Shown: in pieces, positions 5,590 through 13,193 of the stretch
Layout of the letters: each line of letters starts with the position of its first letter
Position numbering within the stretch: position 1 is the first letter of the stretch
From: Pseudomonadota bacterium
Lineage (GTDB): Bacteria; Pseudomonadota; Gammaproteobacteria; Burkholderiales; Ferrovaceae
DNA length: 13,193 nucleotides
Reading direction: 5' to 3'
Assembly: GCA_021804705.1 (NCBI GenBank)
Contig: JAJZHC010000021.1
Span: 1 to 13,193 of the forward strand
The notes under the pieces: model-generated
Seen by the model: only the letters and a program-made list of their open reading frames with translations
The model's database searches: none
Told to the model about the DNA's origin: nothing
Translations under genes and position numbers: made by a program

Positions 5590-7041
5590 TCAACCTCTCA
5601 GGGATTGCCCGATGGAAGCCATGCAAAGGTCGATCAGGGGTTGAGGCACGATGCCCAGCACGAGGATGGCCAGGGCGTTGAGCCCGATCAGAACGCGGTG
5701 ATCCGTTTCGGCCACCAGCGGCGACTCGTCCACAGGTTCATCCATGTACATGAGCTTGATGACGCGCAGGTAGTAGAAGGCGCCGATCAGCGACATCATC
5801 ACCGCATACACCACAAGCCAGGTCATGCCGGCATCCAGCACGGCGCTCAACACCGAAAGCTTGGCAAAGAAGCCCACGGACACGGGTATGCCTGCCATGG
5901 AAATCATCACCAGCAACATCATGAAGGCATACCAGGGGCTGCGCTTGTTCAGCCCCTTCAAGTCTTCCAGCTGGTCGGCTTCAAAACCGTCACGGCTCAA
6001 CATCAGGATGAGGCCGAAGGCGCCAAGGCTCATCATCACATAGGCCACCATGTAGAACATGGCCGAAGCATAGCCCGCCAGTGAACCGGAGAGGATGCCC
6101 AACAGCAGGAAGCCCATGTGCGAGATGGTGGAATAGGCCAGCATGCGCTTGAGATTGGTCTGGGCGATGGCGGTCACGTTGCCCAGCAGCATGGACAGCA
6201 CGGCCACGATGACCAGCATGGACTGCCAGTCCGATACCATGGGGCCCAGCGCACCCACCAGCAGACGGATGAAGAAGGCAAAGGCCGCCACCTTGGGTGC
6301 CGTGCTAATGAAGAGGGTCACTGCCGTGGGCGATCCCTCATACACATCGGGCACCCACATGTGAAAGGGCACCACCCCAAGCTTGAAGGCAAGCCCTGCC
6401 ACCACGAACACCAGGCCAAACACCAGGATGGCGGGGTCGGCCGCACCCGAAGCGATGGCATTGGCCACCATGGGCATGAATAACGAGCCGGTGGCGCCAT
6501 AGAGCATGGACAAGCCATACAACAGCAAGCCCGAGGCCAGGGCCGCCAGCACAAAGTATTTCATGGCGGCTTCGCTGGCGGAGGCCGAATCCCGTTGCAA
6601 TGCAATCAGTGCGCACATGGAAAGAGAGAGCAGTTCCAGGCCCAGGTAGAGCACCAGGAAATGGTTGGCAGAAATCATCACCATGATGCCCAGCAGGGCA
6701 AACAACAGCAACACATAGAACTCGCCGCGGAACAGCCCGCGCGACTGGTTGTAGGTGCGCGAGTAGGCCATGACGAAGGAGACCGCCACGATGGCCACCA
6801 GCTTCAGGGTGCGCGCCATGGGGTCATCGATGAACATGCCGCCGAAGGTGGAGAGTGCGTGGCCTGAGGCGCCCATCACCAGCAGTGCTGCCGTCACCAG
6901 CAGGGCCAGTTGAGAGTAGGCGTAGGTCAGAAAGCGCTTGGACTCCGAAATGAACAGGTCCAGCATCAGGATGGCCGAGAGCGCCGTCAGCAGGAAGATT
7001 TCCGGATAGACCGGGGCCAGATAGGGGGTGGCGAAAGTCAT
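5590..7041 (-). CDS. nuoN: NADH-quinone oxidoreductase subunit N
   Basis: A 483-residue inner-membrane subunit of complex I, one of three antiporter-like proton channels (E. coli NuoN 485). About 14 transmembrane helices are visible. Key proton-path residues are present: E136 in YLGLELLSLS, K220 in AFKLGVVPFHMW, K250 in TAPKVAAF and K394 in GFFAKLSVL. Two adjacent ATG codons (7044 and 7041) are possible; GGAG (complement of 7047-7050) sits only 2 nt from the first and 5 nt from the second, so I chose the second. nuoM ends 10 bp upstream, and the Nudix gene starts 5 bp downstream, with its ribosome binding site inside the last nuoN codons. Confidence 0.96.
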   Translation of the reverse strand: MTFATPYLAPVYPEIFLLTALSAILMLDLFISESKRFLTYAYSQLALLVTAALLVMGASGHALSTFGGMFIDDPMARTLKLVAIVAVSFVMAYSRTYNQSRGLFRGEFYVLLLFALLGIMVMISANHFLVLYLGLELLSLSMCALIALQRDSASASEAAMKYFVLAALASGLLLYGLSMLYGATGSLFMPMVANAIASGAADPAILVFGLVFVVAGLAFKLGVVPFHMWVPDVYEGSPTAVTLFISTAPKVAAFAFFIRLLVGALGPMVSDWQSMLVIVAVLSMLLGNVTAIAQTNLKRMLAYSTISHMGFLLLGILSGSLAGYASAMFYMVAYVMMSLGAFGLILMLSRDGFEADQLEDLKGLNKRSPWYAFMMLLVMISMAGIPVSVGFFAKLSVLSAVLDAGMTWLVVYAVMMSLIGAFYYLRVIKLMYMDEPVDESPLVAETDHRVLIGLNALAILVLGIVPQPLIDLCMASIGQSLRG

Positions 7042-7051
7042 CATCGCTCCA

Positions 7052-8533
7052 TCAAAACTTCGAGACCGAGGTTTGCTCGATCAACTGTTGCACCGAGGCA
7101 TGCATGGTGTCGGTGAACGGCTTGGGATAAAGGCCCATCGCCAGCACCAGGATGGCCAGAATGGCCAGGAACAGGGTTTCACGCCCGCTGACGTCCTTGA
7201 GTTCGGCCACATGGGCGTTGGCCGCTTCGCCGAATACCACGCGCTTGTACATCCACAGCGTATAGGCTGCGCCGAAAATGAGCGTGGTGGCCGCCAGCGC
7301 CGCATACCAGAAGTTGACCTGGATGGCACTCAGGGTGACGATGAATTCTCCAATGAAACCGCTCGTGCCCGGCAGGCCGGCGTTGGCCATGGCAAACAGC
7401 ATGAAGAAGGCGGAAAACACCGGCATGGTATTGACCACGCCGCCGTAATCGGAAATCTGGCGGGAGTGCATGCGGTCATAGAGCACGCCGATGCACAGGA
7501 ACATGGCGCCGGACACGAAGCCGTGCGAGATCATCTGCAGCAGCGCTCCTTCCGTCCCCATGGCATTGAACATGAAAATCCCGAGGGTAACGAATCCCAT
7601 GTGGGCAATGGAAGAATAAGCCACAAGCTTCTTCATGTCGTTTTGCACCAGCGCCACGAGGCCGATGTACACCACCGCAATCAGCGACAGGGCAATGATG
7701 TAGCCGGACAGGGCGTGGCTGGCGTCCGGCGTGATGGGCAGGTTGAAGCGCAGGAATCCGTACGCCCCGATTTTGAGGGTGATGGCGGCCAGGATGACCG
7801 AACCGCCCGTGGGCGCTTCCACGTGCGCATCGGGCAACCAGGTATGCACCGGCCACATGGGCACCTTGACCGCAAAGGACATGAAGAAGGCGATGAAGAG
7901 CAGAATCTGCACACCCAGCGGCAGGGGCAGGATCTGGAACTTGATGATCTCGAAAGATCCGCCCGCTTCGAAGTACAGGTAGATGAAGGCCGCCAGCATC
8001 AACAGCGAACCCAGCAGGGTATACAGGAAAAACTTGATGGCGGCATACACACGGCGAGGCCCGCCCCAGATGCCGATGATGAGGAACATGGGAATCAGCA
8101 TGGCCTCGAAGAACACATAGAACAGGATGGCATCGAGCGCTGCAAAGACCCCGTTGATGAGGCCGGACATGATCAGGAAGGCCGCCATGTACTGGGCCAG
8201 GCGCTTTTCAATGACCACCCAGCCTGCGATCACCACCAGCACGGTCATGAAGCTGTTGAGCAACACGAACCACAGGGAGATGCCGTCAATGCCGAGGTGA
8301 TAGTTGATGCTGAAGGCGGGAATCCAGGGCGCCATTTCCACAAACTGCATGGCCGCTGTGTCATTGGCAAACCCGAGGTACAGCGGCACAGTCACCGCGA
8401 AGCCCAGCACGGCGCCGATGAGCGCCAGCCACCGGGTGCGGCAGGCGTTTTTTTCGCTGCTGGTGGCCAGCACCAGCACGCCTGCCAGGATCGGCAACCA
8501 GATGCTCAGGGACAGGAAGTGATTTGCAGTCAT
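7052..8533 (-). CDS. nuoM: NADH-quinone oxidoreductase subunit M
   Basis: A 493-residue antiporter-like inner-membrane subunit of complex I (E. coli NuoM 509). The expected charged residues of the proton channel are present: E143 in FFEAM, K223 in the segment FAVKVPMWPVHTWLPDAH, K254 in TLKIGAYG and E396 in SGFIGEF. The HVEAPTGGSV stretch at 237-246 is diagnostic of NuoM. About 14 helices fill the protein. The ATG at 8533 is preceded by GAGCGG at suitable distance. nuoL ends 15 bp upstream and nuoN follows after 10 bp. No truncation or odd codon use is seen. Confidence 0.97.
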   Translation of the reverse strand: MTANHFLSLSIWLPILAGVLVLATSSEKNACRTRWLALIGAVLGFAVTVPLYLGFANDTAAMQFVEMAPWIPAFSINYHLGIDGISLWFVLLNSFMTVLVVIAGWVVIEKRLAQYMAAFLIMSGLINGVFAALDAILFYVFFEAMLIPMFLIIGIWGGPRRVYAAIKFFLYTLLGSLLMLAAFIYLYFEAGGSFEIIKFQILPLPLGVQILLFIAFFMSFAVKVPMWPVHTWLPDAHVEAPTGGSVILAAITLKIGAYGFLRFNLPITPDASHALSGYIIALSLIAVVYIGLVALVQNDMKKLVAYSSIAHMGFVTLGIFMFNAMGTEGALLQMISHGFVSGAMFLCIGVLYDRMHSRQISDYGGVVNTMPVFSAFFMLFAMANAGLPGTSGFIGEFIVTLSAIQVNFWYAALAATTLIFGAAYTLWMYKRVVFGEAANAHVAELKDVSGRETLFLAILAILVLAMGLYPKPFTDTMHASVQQLIEQTSVSKF

Positions 8534-8548
8534 GAATATCCGCTCAGG

Positions 8549-10501
8549 TTACGCCTTGACGAACCACAGGCTCATCAGGATGAACACGCCAAAGATCATG
8601 ATGAAGGCGTAGTGGTAGATGTATCCGGTCTGGATGCGGCGCAGTCTTCCCGAGAAGCGCTCCACCAGGTGGGCCGATCCGTTGACGGCACCGTCGATCA
8701 CGGACACGTCGCCCTTATGCCAGAAGGCGCTGCCCACCTTGAGCGCGCCGTGGGCAAAGAAGACTTCGTTGAACCGGTCGAAGTAATACTTGTGGTCCAG
8801 CAGGGTATAGAGACCGCCAAAACGCGCCTGGATGGCTGCCGGAACATGCGTCCACTTGAGGTACAGGGCGGCGGCGGTGGCAATGCCCGAGATTGCCAGC
8901 CAGAAAGGCAATGCCATCATGCCGTGAATGATGAAGTCGCCCACGCCGTGCCACTCCTCGCGCAGGGCGTGTAGTCCGCCATTGCCGGGCAGCACCGTGA
9001 TGGCGTTGCCAAAGTACTGTCCAATCACCATGGGCTCGATGTACAGGTAACCCGCTATTACCGAAGGAATGGCCAGCAGGATCAGCGGCACGGTAATCAC
9101 CCAGGGCGACTCATGCAGGTGCTCGCGCGTGTGATGGTCCATGCGCGGCTTGCCATGAAAGGTCATGAACAGCATCCTGAAGCTGTAGAAGGCCGTGACG
9201 AACACACCCACCAGCACGGCAAAGGTGGCGTAGCCCGCCCCCGGAATGGTGCTGCCCTGCACCGCCTCGATGATGGCGTCCTTGGAGAAGAAACCGGCAA
9301 AGGGCGGAATGCCGGCCAGGGCCAGCGAACCGATCACGGCCGTGATGTAGGTGATGGGCATGTACTTGCGCAGCCCGCCCATGTGACGCATGTCCTGCTC
9401 GTGGTGCATGGCGTGAATCACCGAGCCTGCACCCAGAAACAACAGGGCCTTGAAGAAGGCATGGGTGCCCAGATGGAAAATCGCCACGGGGTAGGCCGAG
9501 GCGCCCAGCGCCACCGTCATGTAGCCTAGTTGCGAGAGGGTGGAATAGGCCACCACCCGCTTGATGTCGTTCTGGATGATGCCAAGAAAGGCCATGAACA
9601 GCGCCGTACTGGCACCCACCACCAATACCACGGTACGCGCCGTCTCGGAAAGTTCGAACAGCGGCGACATGCGTGAGACCATGAAGATCCCTGCCGTCAC
9701 CATGGTGGCCGCGTGGATCAGTGCGGAAATGGGCGTGGGGCCTTCCATGGAGTCGGGCAGCCAGACATGCAGCGGCATCTGGGCCGACTTGCCCATGGCG
9801 CCGATGAACAGCAGGATGCACACCACGGTCAGCAGCGATACCGGGCTATCAGGCAGCAGCGCGATGCTGTCCTGGGCCAGCATGGGTGCGCGCGCAAACA
9901 CGGTGGCGTAATCGAGCGAACCGAAATGGGCCAGGATGAGGCCGATGCCTAGCAAAAACCCCAGGTCGCCCACGCGATTGACCAGGAACGCCTTGAGGTT
10001 GGCGTAGATGGCGGTGGGGCGGGTGTACCAGAAACCGATCAGCAGGTAGGACACCAGGCCCACGGCTTCCCACCCAAAGAACAGCTGCAGGAAGTTGTTG
10101 GACATCACCAGCATCAGCATGGAAAAGGTGAACAGCGAGATGTAGCTGAAAAAGCGCTGATAGCCGGGATCTTCGTGCATGTAGCCCACGGTGTAGATGT
10201 GCACCATGAGGGAGACGAAGGTCACGATCAACATCATGGTCACGGTCAGTGGATCGATCAGGAAGCCCACCACCAGCGAGATGTCTTCGGTGGTCATCCA
10301 GGTGTAGACCGTGCCATTGAACAGGTGCCCGGCAAAGACGTCCTGGGCAATCACCACGGAGGCCACGAAGGAAATGGCCACACCCAGGATGGTGACGACG
10401 TGACTTCCGGTACGTCCCAACGCCTTGCCGAAGAGTCCTGCCAGTAGGGCGCCGGCGAGGGGTGCGAGGGGAACCAGCAGATAAAGGCTAAACATGCTCA
10501 T
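8549..10501 (-). CDS. nuoL: NADH-quinone oxidoreductase subunit L
   Basis: The most distal antiporter-like subunit of the complex I membrane arm, 650 residues (E. coli 613). E145 in GWEAVG, K238 in GKSAQMPLHVWLPD, the helix-8 histidines H343 and H347, and K407-D408 in FFSKDAI are all present. The protein ends with a long amphipathic region (about 550-625) and a final hydrophobic helix (about 629-648), matching the lateral helix and anchor that brace NuoM and NuoN. The ATG at 10501 has AAGGA 10 nt upstream; a second ATG two codons later would also be possible. nuoK ends 6 bp upstream. Confidence 0.97.
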   Translation of the reverse strand: MSMFSLYLLVPLAPLAGALLAGLFGKALGRTGSHVVTILGVAISFVASVVIAQDVFAGHLFNGTVYTWMTTEDISLVVGFLIDPLTVTMMLIVTFVSLMVHIYTVGYMHEDPGYQRFFSYISLFTFSMLMLVMSNNFLQLFFGWEAVGLVSYLLIGFWYTRPTAIYANLKAFLVNRVGDLGFLLGIGLILAHFGSLDYATVFARAPMLAQDSIALLPDSPVSLLTVVCILLFIGAMGKSAQMPLHVWLPDSMEGPTPISALIHAATMVTAGIFMVSRMSPLFELSETARTVVLVVGASTALFMAFLGIIQNDIKRVVAYSTLSQLGYMTVALGASAYPVAIFHLGTHAFFKALLFLGAGSVIHAMHHEQDMRHMGGLRKYMPITYITAVIGSLALAGIPPFAGFFSKDAIIEAVQGSTIPGAGYATFAVLVGVFVTAFYSFRMLFMTFHGKPRMDHHTREHLHESPWVITVPLILLAIPSVIAGYLYIEPMVIGQYFGNAITVLPGNGGLHALREEWHGVGDFIIHGMMALPFWLAISGIATAAALYLKWTHVPAAIQARFGGLYTLLDHKYYFDRFNEVFFAHGALKVGSAFWHKGDVSVIDGAVNGSAHLVERFSGRLRRIQTGYIYHYAFIMIFGVFILMSLWFVKA

Positions 10502-10507
10502 GGAGGC

Positions 10508-10813
10508 TCATTCCTTGAGACTGCCCAGATCATCCACATTGATGGAGTGGATGTTTCGGAACAGTACGACCAAAATCGCGAGGCCGATGGCCGACTCGGC
10601 TGCGGCAACGGTCAAGATGAAAAACACGAAGACCTGCCCTGCCATGTCGTGCAGGTAGTGGGAAAACGCCACGAAGTTGAGGTTGACGGCCAGCAGCATC
10701 AGTTCGATGCACATCAGCAGGATGATGACATTCTTGCGGTTCAGAAAAATGCCCACCACACTGATGGCGAACAGCACAGCGCCGAGCATCAGGTAATCGG
10801 TCAGATTGATCAT
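10508..10813 (-). CDS. nuoK: NADH-quinone oxidoreductase subunit K
   Basis: A 101-residue membrane protein with three helices, the usual NuoK length (E. coli 100). E37 in CIELML and E73 in AAESAIGL are the two conserved glutamates of the central proton-translocation axis. The ATG at 10813 is chosen over the TTG one codon earlier: AAGGA lies 6 nt before the ATG, and the ATG shares its A with the nuoJ stop codon (TGATG), so the two genes are translationally coupled. nuoL begins 6 bp downstream. Confidence 0.97.
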   Translation of the reverse strand: MINLTDYLMLGAVLFAISVVGIFLNRKNVIILLMCIELMLLAVNLNFVAFSHYLHDMAGQVFVFFILTVAAAESAIGLAILVVLFRNIHSINVDDLGSLKE

Positions 10814-11418
10814 CAACGGTCCTTTTCGGCGCGCATGGCCACGATGCGAATTCGGTCGGCCGCCTTGACGCGGACTTGCTGCGACGGATCCAGGTGCTTG
10901 GAATCCTTGCGTCGCCGCAGTGTCAGGGCAATGGCCGCAACGATGGCCACCAGCAGGATGACGGCGGCCAGTTCAAAGGGATAGACATAGTCGGTGTAGA
11001 GCAAAAGTCCCAGCTCGCGGGTATTGCTTCCCCCAGGCGCTGCAGGGGCCATGCCTGCCCCGAGCGAGGCAAACTGCTTGCTGCTCACCACCAGCAGCAT
11101 CTCCACCACCATCAGCAGGCCCACACCGAGCCCCAGGGGCAAGTGTTTCCAGAACCCCTCGCGCAGCCGCGCCAGATCGACGTTGAGCATCATCACCACA
11201 AACAGGAACAGCACCATCACGGCCCCCACGTACACCAGCACCAGGGCGATGGAGAGAAATTCGGCTTCCAGCATCATCCACAATCCGGCGCCGTTGAAGA
11301 AGGCCAGCACCAGAAACAGGGCCGCATGCACCGGATTGCGCGCCGTGATCACGCCCACGGCAGCCCCCAGCAGCACCAGCGCGAAGGCAGAAAATATCAG
11401 TACGGAAAAATCAGTCAC
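10813..11418 (-). CDS. nuoJ: NADH-quinone oxidoreductase subunit J
   Basis: A 201-residue inner-membrane subunit (E. coli 184) with five predicted helices. The segment LVYVGAVMVLFLFVVMML (61-78) is the third helix, whose Y63-V-G region forms the bulge linked to coupling in complex I. The tail after residue 168 is hydrophilic and basic, longer than in E. coli. The start codon is GTG; AAGGA lies 8 nt upstream and overlaps the stop codon of nuoI. The 11-bp gap to nuoI and 1-bp overlap with nuoK place it firmly in the operon. Confidence 0.96.
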   Translation of the reverse strand: MTDFSVLIFSAFALVLLGAAVGVITARNPVHAALFLVLAFFNGAGLWMMLEAEFLSIALVLVYVGAVMVLFLFVVMMLNVDLARLREGFWKHLPLGLGVGLLMVVEMLLVVSSKQFASLGAGMAPAAPGGSNTRELGLLLYTDYVYPFELAAVILLVAIVAAIALTLRRRKDSKHLDPSQQVRVKAADRIRIVAMRAEKDR

Positions 11419-11429
11419 CTTGTATTTCC

Positions 11430-11918
11430 TTATCGGAAGCGTGCGTCTTCGGCACGATCGGCTGCAATCTGGGCCTCGTAGAGATCTCCCACCGCCAGCA
11501 GTTTTTCCTTGGTCATGAGCAGGTCGCCGCGTTGTTCGCCGTGATATTCAAAAATGCGCGTCTCGACGATGGAATCCACCGGACAGGATTCTTCACAGAA
11601 GCCGCAGAAAATGCATTTGGAAAGATCGATGTCGTAGCGCGTGGTGCGGCGGCTGCCATCGGCACGCTCTTCGGACTCGATGGTGATGGCCATGGCCGGG
11701 CACACGGCCTCGCACAGCTTGCAGGCAATACAGCGCTCCTCGCCGTTGGGATAGCGGCGCAGCGCATGCAGCCCACGAAAACGCGGCGATTGCGGGGTTT
11801 TTTCCTCGGGATACTGGATAGTGATCTTGCGCGACAGGAAGTGACGACCCGTCACGCTCATCCCCTTGAGCAGCTCGGTGAGCGTCCAGCTTTTAACGAA
11901 TTCTTTAATGGCACCCAT
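11430..11918 (-). CDS. nuoI: NADH-quinone oxidoreductase subunit I (two 4Fe-4S clusters)
   Basis: A 162-residue ferredoxin-like subunit that carries clusters N6a and N6b and passes electrons from the peripheral arm toward N2 in NuoB. Two motifs C-x2-C-x2-C-x3-C-P are intact: C63, C66, C69, C73 and C102, C105, C108, C112. The N-terminal about 30 residues form the amphipathic helix that lies on the membrane. The ATG at 11918 fits the family start and has GAGGG 7 nt upstream. A longer frame to 12008 is open but would run into nuoH and lacks family similarity. The gap to nuoH is 14 bp. Confidence 0.97.
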   Translation of the reverse strand: MGAIKEFVKSWTLTELLKGMSVTGRHFLSRKITIQYPEEKTPQSPRFRGLHALRRYPNGEERCIACKLCEAVCPAMAITIESEERADGSRRTTRYDIDLSKCIFCGFCEESCPVDSIVETRIFEYHGEQRGDLLMTKEKLLAVGDLYEAQIAADRAEDARFR

Positions 11919-11932
11919 GTACAGACCCTCGG

Positions 11933-12982
11933 TCAATGGAACCAGATGTTGAGGATGGGCAAGCCGCGCAACGGCTCCTGCATGAGCGCGCCCACCAACA
12001 CCAGCCACACCAGCGTCACCGGAATGAACACCTTCCAGCCCAGACGCATGATCTGGTCATAGCGGTAGCGCGGGAAGGTGGCCCTGAACCACAAAAACAG
12101 GAACAGCACGAAACTCATCTTGGCAAACAACCACAGGATGCTGTCCGGCAGGAAGGGCAACGGCGACAGCCAGCCTCCCATGAACATGATGGCGGTGAGC
12201 GCCGAGATCAGGATCATGTTGGCGTATTCGGCCAGGAAGAAAATGGCAAAGGTCATACCGGAATATTCCACATGGAAGCCGGCCACGATTTCTGATTCGC
12301 CTTCGGCCACGTCAAAGGGCGCCCGGTTGGTTTCGGCCGTCCCCGAGATGACGTACACCACGAACATGGGCAGCAGCGGAATCCAGTTCCACTGCAACAG
12401 GCCCAGCGGCCCCTGCTGGGCTTTGACGATCTCTACCAGGTTAAGGCTGTGTGACATCATCAGCACCGTCACCAGGGCAAAGCCCATGGCGATTTCGTAC
12501 GAAACGATCTGGGCTGCGGAGCGTAGGGCGCCGAGGAAGGCGTACTTGGAGTTGGAGGCCCAGCCCGCAATCACCACGCCGTAAACGCCCATGGAAGTGA
12601 TGGCCATGATGTAGAGCAGGCTGGCGTCCACATTGGTGAGGATGAGTTCGGGCGTGAAGGGCACCACGGCCCAGGCGGCGAGTGCGGGCATGATGGCCAG
12701 CACCGGGCCCAGCACGAAAAGGAATTTGTTGGCGCCGCTGGGCACCACGATTTCCTTCATGAGCAGCTTGATGGCATCCGCAATGGGTTGCAGCAGACCA
12801 TAGGGGCCAACCCGGTTGGGGCCGATGCGGATTTGCATGTAGCCAATCACCTTGCGCTCCACCAGCGTGAGGTAGGCGACCGCGCCCATCAGCGGCAGCA
12901 CGATCACCACGATCCTGACGAGGGCCCATACGGCAGGCCACAAGGGCCCGAAAAATTGCTGTATTTCCTGTGGAACCATCAT
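11933..12982 (-). CDS. nuoH: NADH-quinone oxidoreductase subunit H
   Basis: A 349-residue membrane subunit (E. coli NuoH 325) that joins the peripheral and membrane arms and forms the entrance of the quinone chamber. Diagnostic segments are ERK at 42-44 with GPNRVGPYGLLQPIADAIKL (54-73), E163 in SYEIAMG, and ETNRAPFDVAEGESE (217-231). Eight helices are visible. The ATG at 12982 is preceded by GGAGG with 7-nt spacing and overlaps the nuoG stop as ATGA. The frame is open further upstream, but that part lies inside nuoG and is unlike NuoH. A second ATG directly follows the first and would shorten it by one residue. Confidence 0.97.
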   Translation of the reverse strand: MMVPQEIQQFFGPLWPAVWALVRIVVIVLPLMGAVAYLTLVERKVIGYMQIRIGPNRVGPYGLLQPIADAIKLLMKEIVVPSGANKFLFVLGPVLAIMPALAAWAVVPFTPELILTNVDASLLYIMAITSMGVYGVVIAGWASNSKYAFLGALRSAAQIVSYEIAMGFALVTVLMMSHSLNLVEIVKAQQGPLGLLQWNWIPLLPMFVVYVISGTAETNRAPFDVAEGESEIVAGFHVEYSGMTFAIFFLAEYANMILISALTAIMFMGGWLSPLPFLPDSILWLFAKMSFVLFLFLWFRATFPRYRYDQIMRLGWKVFIPVTLVWLVLVGALMQEPLRGLPILNIWFH

Positions 12983-13193
12983 GCGCAAGCCTCCAGGGAC
13001 ACCATCCCCAACGCGTCGCCCAAACCGGCGGTGGCAGGATGCGCGGTGGGAATGCGCGCGCAACCTTCGGGAAGGCCCGCATCAAAGGCCAGCGGCAATT
13101 CGGCCATGCCTTCGCCCTGGCGTACCCGCACACGCTGCCCCGCCGCGAGGCCCAGGCGCGCGCCCAGTTGTGGATGCACCGTCACCTGCAGGG
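12979..13193 (-). CDS. nuoG: NADH-quinone oxidoreductase subunit G, C-terminal end only
   Basis: The last 70 or so codons of a frame that enters from the right edge and ends with TGA overlapping the nuoH start. The residues VTVHPQLGARLGLAAGQRV and the ending AHPATAGLGDALGMVSLEACA (the final stretch before the stop) resemble the C-terminal molybdopterin-oxidoreductase-like end of proteobacterial NuoG. NuoG is the large iron-sulfur subunit of the peripheral arm, but its cluster-binding N-terminus lies outside the window. The position directly before nuoH is the standard nuo order, and this carries much of the identification. Confidence 0.85.
   Translation of the reverse strand, partial: LQVTVHPQLGARLGLAAGQRVRVRQGEGMAELPLAFDAGLPEGCARIPTAHPATAGLGDALGMVSLEACA

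Noticed and set aside
7028..8974. 648-codon plus-strand open frame
   Set aside because: It lies antisense to nuoM and the 3' part of nuoL, is extremely rich in His, Gln, Glu and Gly, and shows no domain; it is a codon-bias shadow.
5590..10501. Similarity among nuoL, nuoM and nuoN as a possible recent duplication
   Set aside because: These three are ancient antiporter-like paralogues found in all complex I operons; nothing recent is seen.
1..13193. CRISPR array, insertion sequence, toxin-antitoxin or phage genes
   Set aside because: No regularly spaced repeats, transposase or phage-like frames are seen; nearly all bases after 425 belong to recognised core genes.

Overview
This 13.2 kb window reads as chromosomal core DNA of a betaproteobacterium. 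That inference rests on roughly 60% GC in the genes sampled, on proteins that all resemble proteobacterial orthologues, and on a complex I operon ending in a Nudix gene. The exact genus cannot be named from the sequence. Almost every base is coding, and no insertion sequence, CRISPR array or transposase is visible. No clearly new multi-gene system was found; the interest lies in regulatory structure and in the left edge.

Left edge (1-424): the start of an unrecognised, AT-richer reading frame (about 41% GC) leaves the window on the minus strand. It lies just beyond the 3' end of a tRNA-Ser(UGA) gene, a classic integration site, so the window may begin at the edge of a transferred island. Two imperfect direct repeats lie between them. 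The region between the tRNA and yccA carries divergent promoter signals and several small hairpins.

Middle (425-5584): yccA (FtsH modulator, BAX-inhibitor-1 family) runs rightward and converges on rlmD (23S rRNA m5U1939 methyltransferase). rlmD overlaps an upstream zinc-ribbon Nudix hydrolase gene by ATGA, so these two form an operon. The Nudix gene diverges from htpG (Hsp90). Both yccA and htpG are preceded by close matches to the heat-shock sigma factor (RpoH) promoter, with the same 13-nt spacing, which suggests joint control of two protein quality-control genes. htpG converges on, and overlaps by 23 bp, a second Nudix gene of the ADP-ribose pyrophosphatase type.

Right (4997-13193, minus strand): a tightly packed operon nuoG (3' end only)-H-I-J-K-L-M-N followed by the ADP-ribose-pyrophosphatase-like gene. 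It encodes the membrane arm and the TYKY-type ferredoxin subunit of the proton-pumping NADH:quinone oxidoreductase. Junctions are overlaps of 1-4 bp or gaps of 5-15 bp. The promoter of the operon must lie beyond the right edge. The key lysine and glutamate residues for proton pumping are all present, so the complex looks functional.
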